Below are positions 1 through 7,675 of a stretch of 64,000 nucleotides of DNA, in pieces. The notes below the pieces were generated by a model, which was given only the letters and a program-made list of their open reading frames with translations, had not been told where the DNA came from and searched no databases. Position numbers and translations under genes: made by a program. The stretch is from Ignavibacteriota bacterium (GTDB taxonomy: Bacteria; Bacteroidota; Ignavibacteria; Ignavibacteriales; Melioribacteraceae): assembly GCA_002698995.1 (NCBI GenBank), contig PAAX01000015.1, forward strand, positions 31,990 through 95,989, written 5' to 3'. The first letter of the stretch is position 1. Every line of letters begins with the position of its first letter.

Positions 1-1383
1 TTTGCTGTCGGCAACAATACCGGCTCCGGCTTGCCAGAATATTTTCTTATCTTTTGAAAAAAGAGTCCTTATTGCAATACATAAATCTAAGTTCCCTCCA
101 AAATCTACGTAACCAATTGCACCAGCATAAACATTTCTTCTAAGATTTTCATAATCATTCAAAAGTTGAATTGCTCTTATTTTTGGAGCACCGGTTACTG
201 TTCCTGCCGGAAAGCTCGCTTTTAAAGCATCAATACAATCTTTATTTTCAAGTAGTTCTCCTTCAACTCTAGAGACAATATGCATTACATGTGAAAATCT
301 ATGTACTTTCATTTCCTCAACAACTTTTACACTGTCATACTTGCAAACTCTCCCTAAATCATTTCTCGCAAGATCAACAAGCATTACATGTTCAGCTTTT
401 TCTTTAGGGTCTGATAGTAGTTCTATTTCATATTTTTTATCATCTGCTTCAGTGTTCCCTCGTTTTCTTGTCCCGGCAATAGGGAGGATTGCGGCTTTTC
501 CATTTTTAACTTTTAGTAAATCCTCAGGTGAAGTACCGATTATCTTAAAGTCATTTTCAAATTCTATAAAATACATATAAGGGGAAGGATTGATAATTCT
601 TAATGCACGATATACATTAAACGGATCACCATTAAACTCTGCATCAAATCTATTTGATAATACAATTTGAAAAACATCTCCTTCATAAATATTTTGTTTG
701 CACTGTTTTACTTTATTGTAGAATAGGTCAATATTTTTTATCTCAGAATTTATGGTTGTTAAATCGAAGTTTGATTTATATTCAATACTTTTTGAGAGAA
801 GTTCTTTTAGATTTTTGATTTTACTTTTAGCTTCATTATAAGTTTTTTCAAAATCACTATTTTCATTTAAATGAACATTACTAATTATCTGCACTTGGTG
901 TTTGTAGTGATCAAAGGCAATTATATCGTTAAATTCACCAAGAATGCTGTCCGGTGTATCAAGAGGATGATTCTCAGAAAAGTGAATTACATCTTCAATT
1001 AATCCAACTGTTTCATAACCAAAATAACCAACTATACCTCCGGCAAAATCTGGTAGATTTTCATCTCTGTAGAATTTTTTGTTATGCAGTTCTGACTTCA
1101 AATAATCGAACAAATTTTGCTTTATAACTACTACTTTCTGGTTTTGAGTAATTGTTAAAGAATTTTCTTTTACTTCAATAATCTTGGAAGGATTTTTACC
1201 TATGAAAGAATATCTGGCTAATCTTCCGATACTTTCAACTGATTCAAGTAAAAAACTGTTTCTATGTTCTTCTCTTATTTTTAGATAAGCCAGAACCGGT
1301 GTATATAAATCGGCAGTTACTTTTTCATAAACTGGAATTACATTAAATGATTTTGATAGTTCTACAAACTTAGAAAATTCCAT
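1..1383 (-). CDS. trpE: Anthranilate synthase component I (partial, C-terminus off the left edge)
   Basis: Makes anthranilate from chorismate with ammonia delivered by TrpG, the first committed step of tryptophan synthesis in the cytosol. The frame is open from the ATG at 1383 to the window edge (461 codons), so only the last few tens of residues are missing. The protein shows the chorismate-binding signature near its end (ASFPAGTVTGAPKIRA, then YAGAIGYVDFGGNLD) and stops at GAGIVADS. The N-terminus (MEFSKFVELSKSF...) looks like TrpE. An AGAGGA Shine-Dalgarno sequence precedes the ATG. The tryptophan attenuator directly upstream supports TrpE over its relatives PabB or MenF. The rest of a trp operon is expected to the left. 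Confidence 0.95.
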   Translation of the reverse strand, partial: MEFSKFVELSKSFNVIPVYEKVTADLYTPVLAYLKIREEHRNSFLLESVESIGRLARYSFIGKNPSKIIEVKENSLTITQNQKVVVIKQNLFDYLKSELHNKKFYRDENLPDFAGGIVGYFGYETVGLIEDVIHFSENHPLDTPDSILGEFNDIIAFDHYKHQVQIISNVHLNENSDFEKTYNEAKSKIKNLKELLSKSIEYKSNFDLTTINSEIKNIDLFYNKVKQCKQNIYEGDVFQIVLSNRFDAEFNGDPFNVYRALRIINPSPYMYFIEFENDFKIIGTSPEDLLKVKNGKAAILPIAGTRKRGNTEADDKKYEIELLSDPKEKAEHVMLVDLARNDLGRVCKYDSVKVVEEMKVHRFSHVMHIVSRVEGELLENKDCIDALKASFPAGTVTGAPKIRAIQLLNDYENLRRNVYAGAIGYVDFGGNLDLCIAIRTLFSKDKKIFWQAGAGIVADSK

Positions 1384-1400
1384 TTTGTCCTCTATAAAAC

Positions 1401-1436
1401 AAAAAACCCTTCTCAGTGCTACTAAGAAGGGTTTTT
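1401..1436 (-). terminator. Attenuator terminator of the trp leader
   Basis: On the reverse strand AAAAACCCTTCT (1436-1425) pairs with AGAAGGGTTTTT (1413-1402) to give a 12-bp stem ending in a run of T, 18 bases before the trpE start. Inside the loop AGT/ACT can add three more pairs. The 3' half includes CACTGAG (1418-1412), the exact complement of CTCAGTG (1469-1463) at the end of the leader peptide gene. An alternative anti-terminator can therefore form when a ribosome stalls on the Trp codons. Confidence 0.9.
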
Positions 1437-1461
1437 GGGAAATTTATTATTTATCTTCAAT

Positions 1462-1545
1462 TCACTGAGCAGACGTATTATTAGGAATAAGCCACCACCA
1501 TGCCCATGCAAAATTGAAGTTATATGTTTTATTCTTTGTTATCAT
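1462..1545 (-). CDS. trpL: trp operon leader peptide (27 aa, four Trp)
   Basis: Short reading frame from ATG at 1545 to TGA at 1464-1462. It encodes 27 residues beginning MITKNKTYNFNF and continuing AWAWWWLIPNN, so four tryptophans, three of them consecutive (1500-1492). This is the hallmark of a trp attenuation leader: scarcity of charged tRNA-Trp stalls the ribosome at 1506-1492. The stop codon lies inside CTCAGTG, the segment able to pair with the terminator arm, so a ribosome that reaches the stop codon would mask it and let the terminator form. It is followed by the terminator and trpE. It is too short for ordinary gene calling. Confidence 0.9.
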   Translation of the reverse strand: MITKNKTYNFNFAWAWWWLIPNNTSAQ

Positions 1546-1553
1546 TGGATGCA

Positions 1554-1583
1554 AACATAAAAAATAATTAACAACTTTGTCAA
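1554..1583 (-). promoter_or_regulatory. Promoter of the trp leader
   Basis: Reverse strand TTGACA (1583-1578), an 18-bp spacer, then TATGTT (1559-1554). Read with the following TG, the -10 region is TATGTTTG, an exact match to the TAnnTTTG -7 box known for Bacteroidota housekeeping promoters. The expected start of transcription falls only a few bases before the leader ATG at 1545, so the leader mRNA may be almost leaderless. The -35 hexamer begins 5 bases beyond the stop of the upstream aminotransferase gene. Confidence 0.65.
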
Positions 1584-1587
1584 GATA

Positions 1588-3072
1588 TTAATTACTGTTT
1601 GATAAAAAATTAAACCAGCTTTCAATATTATTTAGTTCATATTGATCAATATTCTTGTGATAAAATTCATTGGTTTTAGGCGAATAATTATAATCCAATG
1701 AATAAGTTTTTATGTTGCTTATAATATCTTCAATTGAATTGAGAATGTATTTTAATTCTTCATCTGTCATTGTAGGATGCAGTGAAAGCCTAATCCATCC
1801 CGGTTTTTCGGAAAGGTCTCCTTGGTTTATTAAATTAGTAATTCTTTTTGATCTTGTAGGATCAACATGAAGAAGATAATGCCCGTATGTTCCGGCACAA
1901 GAACATCCTCCACGTACTTGAATTCCATATAAGTCATTCAGTAATTTAACCATTAGGTTATAATGAATATCTTCAACATAAAACGAAATTACACCTAATC
2001 TTTCTTCAATATCTTGAGCAAGAAGATGAACAGTCTGCATTTTATTAAATCTTTCAAATGCTATTTTTAATAACTCATTTTCTCTTTCTCGTATTTTATC
2101 AGTTCCGATTTCTTCCTTTAATTTTACAGCTAAAGCTGTTTTAATTGTTTGTAGAAATCCGGGAGTACCACCATCTTCTCTAGCTTCAATATCATTAATG
2201 TATTTATGTTCTCCCCAAGGATTGGTCCAATCAACGGTTCCACCGCCAGGATGATCAGGAACTCTTAACTTATAAAGTCTTGAATCAAAAATTAAAACAC
2301 CAGCAGTTCCCGGTCCTCCCAAAAATTTATGAGGTGAGAAAAAGATAGCATCAAGTTTTTCTAATGGATCCTTTGGGTGCATATTTATATCAACATAAGG
2401 AGCCGAAGCAGCAAAATCTACAAAACAATAACCGCCATGATCGTGCATTATCTTTGCTAAAAGATGATAATCAGTTTCTATTCCGGTTACATTTGAAGCC
2501 GCACTGAATGATCCAATTTTTAAATTCCGATCCTTATACAAATCAAGTAAATGATTTAGATGATCATAATTAATCAATCCTTTATTGTTTGGTTCTATTA
2601 TTACTACATCAGCTATTGTTTCAAGCCATGAAGTTTGATTGGAATGATGTTCCATATGGGTTATAAAAACAACCGGACGATTCTCTTTTGGAATATTTAA
2701 GAATTCACTAAGTTGTTCGCATACTCTCAATCCAAGAATTCTTTGGAATTTATTTATTACTCCGGTCATCCCGGTTCCTTGAGTAATAATTACATCATTC
2801 GGCCCGGCATTTACATGATCTTTTATTATTTTCTGAGCTTTGTGATAAGCTTTTGTCATTGCAGTACCGGTAACACTGGATTCGGAATGTGTATTACCAA
2901 CAAAGGGTGCAAAATTATTTACTATTGTATCTTCAATAGGTTTATACAATCTACCGCTGGCTATCCAGTCAGCATAAATAATTTTTTTGATTCCATAAGG
3001 TGATTGAAATTCCTTTTCTATACCGATAATATTCTTTCTGTAATTATCAAAATATTTTTCTAATGATGACAT
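1588..3072 (-). CDS. Class V aminotransferase / cysteine desulfurase-like PLP enzyme
   Basis: PLP-dependent fold type I enzyme of the NifS/SufS superfamily, 494 aa, cytosolic. The PLP lysine is Lys249 in SPHKFLGGPG; Asp219 in FVDFAASAP should contact the pyridine nitrogen and MEHHSN (140-145) is the usual stacking-histidine region. RGGCSCAG near residue 400 sits where cysteine desulfurases carry their catalytic Cys loop, but the protein is longer than SufS or IscS and the surroundings differ. Substrate is therefore not assignable: a desulfurase, a selenocysteine lyase-like enzyme or another sulfur or amine transfer are all open. No Fe-S assembly genes are adjacent. It ends 5 bp before the trp leader promoter and is preceded by 172 bp of non-coding DNA. 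Confidence 0.85.
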   Translation of the reverse strand: MSSLEKYFDNYRKNIIGIEKEFQSPYGIKKIIYADWIASGRLYKPIEDTIVNNFAPFVGNTHSESSVTGTAMTKAYHKAQKIIKDHVNAGPNDVIITQGTGMTGVINKFQRILGLRVCEQLSEFLNIPKENRPVVFITHMEHHSNQTSWLETIADVVIIEPNNKGLINYDHLNHLLDLYKDRNLKIGSFSAASNVTGIETDYHLLAKIMHDHGGYCFVDFAASAPYVDINMHPKDPLEKLDAIFFSPHKFLGGPGTAGVLIFDSRLYKLRVPDHPGGGTVDWTNPWGEHKYINDIEAREDGGTPGFLQTIKTALAVKLKEEIGTDKIRERENELLKIAFERFNKMQTVHLLAQDIEERLGVISFYVEDIHYNLMVKLLNDLYGIQVRGGCSCAGTYGHYLLHVDPTRSKRITNLINQGDLSEKPGWIRLSLHPTMTDEELKYILNSIEDIISNIKTYSLDYNYSPKTNEFYHKNIDQYELNNIESWFNFLSNSN

Positions 3073-3244
3073 TAAATCTCCACTTAAAAAGATTACTGTG
3101 TATAAAAATACTATTTACAAAAATAAAAATGGAATTTGAAATTTAGTTTTATGAAAAAAATTGGTTAAAATAAGAACTCCATTTTAGTGAATTGATTTTA
3201 TTATTTTTTGTTGACTAATTGTAAACTCAAAAATTAGGAGAGTA

Positions 3245-3577
3245 ATGAAAAAAGCTAGAATATCTTTTGAAATAGAATTGGATGAAAAAAGTATTCCCAA
3301 TAAAATATTTTGGGATGCCACAGATTCTCAAATTAAAGGGGGAAAAGAGGCAAAAGCTATTGCGGTTTCTATATGGGATAAATTTGAAAATCAAACATTA
3401 AGTATTGACTTATGGACAAATGAAATGCTGGTGCAAGATATGAATATTTTTACTTATCAATCATTAGTGAAAATTGCCGATACATATCAGAACTCAACCA
3501 ACAATCCTCAAATAGCTCAAGAGATCAAAGATTTCGCAAATTATTTATCTGAGAAATTGGAAATATTCAAAAAATAA
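3245..3577 (+). CDS. gldC: GldC-like gliding motility-associated protein
   Basis: Small cytosolic protein (110 aa) matching the GldC family. IELDEKSIPNKIFWDATDS, the KAIAVSIWD segment and SIDLWTNEMLVQDMN are its conserved core. In Flavobacterium GldC accompanies the gliding machinery but is not essential for it, and the biochemical role is unknown. Its presence here, without other gld genes nearby, is a phylogenetic marker for the Bacteroidota side rather than proof of gliding. TTAGGAG lies 5 bases before the ATG. The DUF2911 gene starts 25 bp downstream on the same strand, so the two may be co-transcribed. Confidence 0.85.
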   Translation: MKKARISFEIELDEKSIPNKIFWDATDSQIKGGKEAKAIAVSIWDKFENQTLSIDLWTNEMLVQDMNIFTYQSLVKIADTYQNSTNNPQIAQEIKDFANYLSEKLEIFKK

Positions 3578-3602
3578 TTTTTTATAAAAAAGGATAAGCA
3601 CA

Positions 3603-4673
3603 ATGCTAAAGTATAAATTTTCATTATTATTTCTTTTCTTATCATTTAGTTTGACTGCACAAAATATTACAATGCCAAGAGTCAGTCCACAAGCGGAAGT
3701 AAAGCAGATAATAGGAGTAACAGAAATTACAATAAATTATTCCAGACCGGCAGTAAAGGGGAGAACTATATGGGGAGAATTGGTTCCTTACGGATTAAAT
3801 AAAATTTCATTTGGTAATGGTAATGCAGCTCCTTGGCGTGCGGGTGCAAATGAAAATACAACTATTGAATTCTCAACCGATGTAATGATAAACGGAAGTA
3901 AGATTCCAAAAGGGAAGTATGGATTATTTATGGAAGTTGGAAAAGATGAATGGAAAGTAATTTTTAATAAAGTAAATACAGCCTGGGGAAATTATTTTTA
4001 TAATTCCAATGAGAATATTTTAGTTGTTTCTGCAGTTCCAGTCGAAAATCAACATACAGAATGGCTCGAATATTCATTTGAGAATATTAAACCTAATGGA
4101 GTTGATGCAGTACTCAAATGGGAAAAACTAAAAGTACCATTTACTATTGAAGTTGACTTAACCGCAACAATATTAAATGACATTAGAAATCAATTAGTTT
4201 CATCAAAGGGATTTAATTACCAATCTTATATTCAAGCAGTAAATTTTTGTTTAAGAAATAATGTGAATTTAGATGAAGCTCTTGAATGGATTAATAAATC
4301 GATTTCTATTCAAGAAACTTTGGTAAATCTTTCATTAAAGGCCGCAGTACTAGCTACCTTAGGAAGAAATGGTGAAATTGATCAGATGAAAGATCAGCTC
4401 AATAATAGAATGGAAATATCGAATGAAAATGATATTAATCTTTATGGATATACGTTAGTAAATCTCGGTAGAATTGATGAAGCATTAACTGTATTTAAGT
4501 ATAATGTTGATCATCATCCTGAATCATGGAATGTTTATGATAGTTATGCAGAAGCATTTGCATTAAAAGGGGAGAAGGAAAAAGCTAAAAAGTATTACGA
4601 GGAGGCAATTCAAAAAGCTCCTGAAGATCAAAAGGAGCGACTCAGAAATTTAATAGATCAATTGGAAAAATGA
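3603..4673 (+). CDS. Secreted DUF2911 domain protein with C-terminal TPR repeats
   Basis: 356 aa. A signal peptide (residues 1-19, ending SLTAQ) is followed by a DUF2911 domain, recognisable from the motifs INYSRPAVKGRTIWG, PWRAGANENTTIEFS and SKIPKGKYGLFMEV. The C-terminal half (about 210-350) holds TPR-like helical repeats, including NLGRIDEALTVFK and YAEAFALKGEKEKAKKYYEEA. DUF2911 proteins are common in Bacteroidota; no function is established. The TPR part suggests a protein-binding scaffold in the periplasm. It is closed by the terminator at 4692-4724. Confidence 0.85.
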   Translation: MLKYKFSLLFLFLSFSLTAQNITMPRVSPQAEVKQIIGVTEITINYSRPAVKGRTIWGELVPYGLNKISFGNGNAAPWRAGANENTTIEFSTDVMINGSKIPKGKYGLFMEVGKDEWKVIFNKVNTAWGNYFYNSNENILVVSAVPVENQHTEWLEYSFENIKPNGVDAVLKWEKLKVPFTIEVDLTATILNDIRNQLVSSKGFNYQSYIQAVNFCLRNNVNLDEALEWINKSISIQETLVNLSLKAAVLATLGRNGEIDQMKDQLNNRMEISNENDINLYGYTLVNLGRIDEALTVFKYNVDHHPESWNVYDSYAEAFALKGEKEKAKKYYEEAIQKAPEDQKERLRNLIDQLEK

Positions 4674-4691
4674 ATTAAGCTGATTTAAAAC

Positions 4692-4724
4692 AAAAAATCC
4701 CGGTATGAAACCGGGATTTTTTTT
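4692..4724. terminator. Bidirectional rho-independent terminator
   Basis: AAAAATCCCGG, a short TATGAAA loop and CCGGGATTTTTTTT form a strong hairpin with A-rich and T-rich flanks, so it can work on both strands. It lies between the convergent DUF2911 gene and rpoD. Its T-run touches the rpoD stop codon. Confidence 0.85.
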
Positions 4725-5583
4725 AGCCTAAATATGCGGCAAGATTTTTACTTCTGGAGTTATGTCTCAATCTCCTTAAAGCTTTTTCTTTAATTTGTCT
4801 TACTCTTTCTCTGGTAAGGTTTAATATTTCACCAATTTCTTCAAGAGTAGCAGAGTATTCAGTTCCGATACCAAAGTATAAACGAATAACAGTAGCTTCT
4901 TTTTCGGTTAAAGTAGAAAGAGCTTGTTCAATATCCTTTTTCAAAGAATCTTCCATAATATTTGAATCCGGAGAAGGCTGATGATCATTAGCCATAATAT
5001 CTAAAAGACTATTCTTGTTATCTTCTCCTTGTTTAATAGGAGCATCAACAGAAACGTGTCTACCAGAATTTTGAAGAGCATTAGAAACATCTTCAACAGA
5101 CATATCCAATTCAATTGCTAATTCTTCAATTGAAGGTTTTCTTTCCAGCTCTTGTTCCATTCTGCTGGCAACTTTCATAATTTTATTTAAATCGCCCACT
5201 CTGTTAAGTGGTAATCTAACCATTCTGGATTGATCGGCAATCGCTTGCAAAATGGATTGTCTAATCCACCAAACTGCGTAGGAAATAAATTTAAATCCAC
5301 GAGTTTCATCAAATCTTTTTGCGGCTTTTATTAAGCCGTAATTTCCCTCATTTATGAGGTCACTTAACGGTAATCCGTTATTCTGATATTGTTTTGCTAC
5401 AGAAACCACAAATCTAAGATTTGCTTTAGTAAGTTTTTCAAGAGCAGATTGATCACCATCTCTAATTAATTCGGCTAATCTAATTTCCTCATCAGGAGTA
5501 ATAAGATCAACTTTACCAATTTCTTGTAAATACTTATCTAAGCTTTGGTTTTCACGATTTGTGTATTGTTTTGTGATTTTCAA
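4723..5583 (-). CDS. rpoD: RNA polymerase primary sigma factor (short Bacteroidota type)
   Basis: Housekeeping sigma-70 factor, 286 aa. It begins with a short region 1.2 ([19 protein letters not shown]), and the large N-terminal region 1.1 of proteobacterial RpoD is absent, as is usual in Bacteroidota and relatives. Region 2 contains [19 protein letters not shown] and [19 protein letters not shown] (core binding and -10 recognition), region 3 follows, and region 4 holds [20 protein letters not shown] (-35 recognition helix-turn-helix). It is expressed from its own promoter region (5584-5865), divergent from the electron-transfer locus. A group 2 paralogue is possible, but all regions of a primary factor are present. 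Confidence 0.95.
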   Translation of the reverse strand: MKITKQYTNRENQSLDKYLQEIGKVDLITPDEEIRLAELIRDGDQSALEKLTKANLRFVVSVAKQYQNNGLPLSDLINEGNYGLIKAAKRFDETRGFKFISYAVWWIRQSILQAIADQSRMVRLPLNRVGDLNKIMKVASRMEQELERKPSIEELAIELDMSVEDVSNALQNSGRHVSVDAPIKQGEDNKNSLLDIMANDHQPSPDSNIMEDSLKKDIEQALSTLTEKEATVIRLYFGIGTEYSATLEEIGEILNLTRERVRQIKEKALRRLRHNSRSKNLAAYLG

Positions 5584-5865
5584 CTAAACCACCTCACTTT
5601 TTGTGATTTATTTTTATTAATTTTATTTTTGAAAAAAGACGGAAGCAGCTAACAATAATTGAAAATAATACTTGGAATATTCGAGGAGAATCCCCCGAAA
5701 AGAGAAGAATAATAAACCGTCTTTGCTTGATTGATTTTCAAATGTACGATATTCATAGAATCTAAACCACCAAATTTAGATTAAAAGTTCCATAAAATCA
5801 AGAAAAATATCAAATTTATAGATATCTTGACATTAGATTAATTTGATGGGAGAAAAGTTTCATAA

Positions 5866-6162
5866 ATGAACGAATTAGAAAAATTTTTGACCGAAAATAA
5901 GAATAATGAAATATTAATTTTTAAGTTCAGCCCGATTTGCGGTATCAGCAGATAGGTTGAAAGAGAATTTAAAAACTTTAGAATTAAAAACAATTATCCT
6001 ATTTTAGAAGTTGATGTTATTAATCAAAGACAATTAAGCAGTTTTATTGCAGATTATTTTCATGTGATTCATGAATCACCTCAACTTATTTATCTTGATT
6101 CCGATCACAAAGTAAAAAAACATTTTTCGCATTATTCAATATTAGATTTTTTTGAAGAATAA
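5866..6162 (+). pseudogene. YtxJ-type bacilliredoxin, interrupted by an in-frame TAG
   Basis: Reading from ATG 5866 gives a 98-codon frame ending at TAA 6160-6162 with one internal TAG at 5953-5955. The product resembles the YtxJ/DUF2847 monothiol bacilliredoxin family: an N-terminal FKFSPICGIS with the single active-site Cys, then the family marker HESPQLIYLD. The frame continues cleanly on both sides of the stop, so this is a one-base nonsense change or a sequence error, not decay over a long time. YtxJ proteins act in thiol redox repair. It is the first member of the run that leads to the cytochrome genes, 39 bp before the next gene. Confidence 0.7.
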
Positions 6163-6201
6163 ATTTACTTACAAATTATAGAAATTTCTTAATTCGGACT
6201 T

Positions 6202-7059
6202 ATGACTAAATTACAGCACAAAATTTATCTCTTTGTTTTAACCTCTATTCCTATTTTTGCTTTCTTCTTTTTACTTTTCTGGGGTTTCTCTTACTATGTT
6301 TCTCCATTGGATCAAAGATTTTATCACGATCTGCACAAAGTTTTAAAGCCAAACGGATTGATTGGACATGGACTTGGAATTATTGGCTCTTTGTTAATGC
6401 TTTTGGGAGTTGGCATTTATATGTTAAGAAAAAGAGTAAAAGCTTTTTATAGACTAGGAGTTTTAAAACACTGGCTTGAACTTCATATTTTTATGTGTAC
6501 ACTTGGTCCGATATTAGTACTTTTCCATACAAGCTTTAAATTCGGCGGAATTGTTTCTATTAGTTTTTGGAGTATGGTTGCTGTTGTATTAAGCGGAGTT
6601 ATTGGGAGGTTTATATATGTTCAAATACCAAGAACTATTCAAGGGGAAGAATTATCATTAAATCAATTGAGAGAATTAACCGATAAAATTCACGACAATA
6701 TGATTTCTAATTTTCAATTGACTTCTGAAGTAATAAATAAAATTGAAGAAAAGAATAAAGTTGAATACAAATTGAATTTTACTATTTTTATCAAGGAATT
6801 TTTGAAAGGATTTTTCATCAATTATGAAGTAAAAAATTACCTCAAAAAATTAAATGTAAGCAGTAAAACAATAGAGGAAATTTCAAAAAGTATTAAGCAG
6901 CAGTTTATTATTAATAGAAAAATTAAGTATCTAAGAACTATGCAGAAATATTTTAGGTATTGGCATATTTTGCATCTTCCGTTTGCCATAATTATGCTAA
7001 TTATAATGATAATTCATGTTATCGTTTCCATAGTGTTTGGATACACGTGGATTTTTTAA
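6202..7059 (+). CDS. Predicted dihaem cytochrome b-like membrane protein
   Basis: 285 aa with five hydrophobic segments (about 8-33, 52-75, 91-112, 114-140, 254-285) and a basic soluble loop between the fourth and fifth. Two helices each carry a pair of histidines exactly 14 residues apart (His95/His109 and His258/His272), the spacing used to hold two stacked b haems in cytochrome b proteins; His56, His90 and His255 are extra candidates. I do not recognise a named family. Placement before multihaem cytochromes suggests it takes electrons from menaquinol and passes them to the periplasm, but that is inference. The start overlaps no neighbour; the TPR gene begins 19 bp downstream. Confidence 0.65.
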   Translation: MTKLQHKIYLFVLTSIPIFAFFFLLFWGFSYYVSPLDQRFYHDLHKVLKPNGLIGHGLGIIGSLLMLLGVGIYMLRKRVKAFYRLGVLKHWLELHIFMCTLGPILVLFHTSFKFGGIVSISFWSMVAVVLSGVIGRFIYVQIPRTIQGEELSLNQLRELTDKIHDNMISNFQLTSEVINKIEEKNKVEYKLNFTIFIKEFLKGFFINYEVKNYLKKLNVSSKTIEEISKSIKQQFIINRKIKYLRTMQKYFRYWHILHLPFAIIMLIIMIIHVIVSIVFGYTWIF

Positions 7060-7078
7060 TTTAGGAGAACTACTATTT

Positions 7079-7669
7079 ATGAAAGTAAAACCATTTTATT
7101 TATATATAGGACTTTTTATAGCAGCATTAGTGTTGTTGATTTTATTTTATCAGCAAGATGATCCTAATCAAATCGCTGAAGTTAATCCAAATACACAAAT
7201 GCCTAATGACGAGATACACAAAGGAATTGAAGGAAAAACACCTTCTGCCGGAAATGTATCCGAAGGCTTCAAGAAAAAAATGAATGATCTAAAGGAGCAA
7301 GTTGAATCGAATCCAAATGATACAGCAAAAGTGAAAGAGTATGCCGACTTACTTTCGGCATCTCATAAGCCTGATGAAGCAATAGAACAGTTTGAAAGCA
7401 TATTAGTAAAGGATGGGAAAAGAATTGATATTTTACTTCCTTTAGTCTATTTATATTTTACGAAACAAAACATTCCAAAAGCTGAAGAATATACAAGAAG
7501 AGTTTTAGCAATTAATCCAGATCATGCACAAGCTCATTATAATTTGGGAGCTTTGGAGGCAACAAAAGGAAATTCTGATAAAGCCAAAGAAATTTGGGAA
7601 ATGATTGTTAAGAAATATCCGAATACTGAAGCAGCACATATAGCCGAGCAATCACTAAAACAATTGTAG
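7079..7669 (+). CDS. Membrane-anchored TPR protein
   Basis: 196 aa from the ATG at 7079, chosen over an in-frame ATG at 7037 because TTAGGAG lies 13 bases upstream, the upstream extension overlaps the cytochrome b-like gene, and this start puts an N-terminal membrane helix (FYLYIGLFIAALVLLILFY) at the front. The rest is an acidic/lysine-rich linker and about three TPR motifs (residues 85-190; for example DHAQAHYNLGALEATKGNSD). TPR proteins with one anchor often act as assembly factors, for example in c-type cytochrome maturation (CcmI/NrfG-like). A chaperone role for the downstream cytochromes would fit but is not shown. Confidence 0.75.
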   Translation: MKVKPFYLYIGLFIAALVLLILFYQQDDPNQIAEVNPNTQMPNDEIHKGIEGKTPSAGNVSEGFKKKMNDLKEQVESNPNDTAKVKEYADLLSASHKPDEAIEQFESILVKDGKRIDILLPLVYLYFTKQNIPKAEEYTRRVLAINPDHAQAHYNLGALEATKGNSDKAKEIWEMIVKKYPNTEAAHIAEQSLKQL

Positions 7670-7675
7670 GTAGTT

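Noticed and set aside
1384..1587. T-box riboswitch upstream of trpE
   Set aside because: No T-box consensus was found, and the Trp-codon leader with competing hairpins explains the region.
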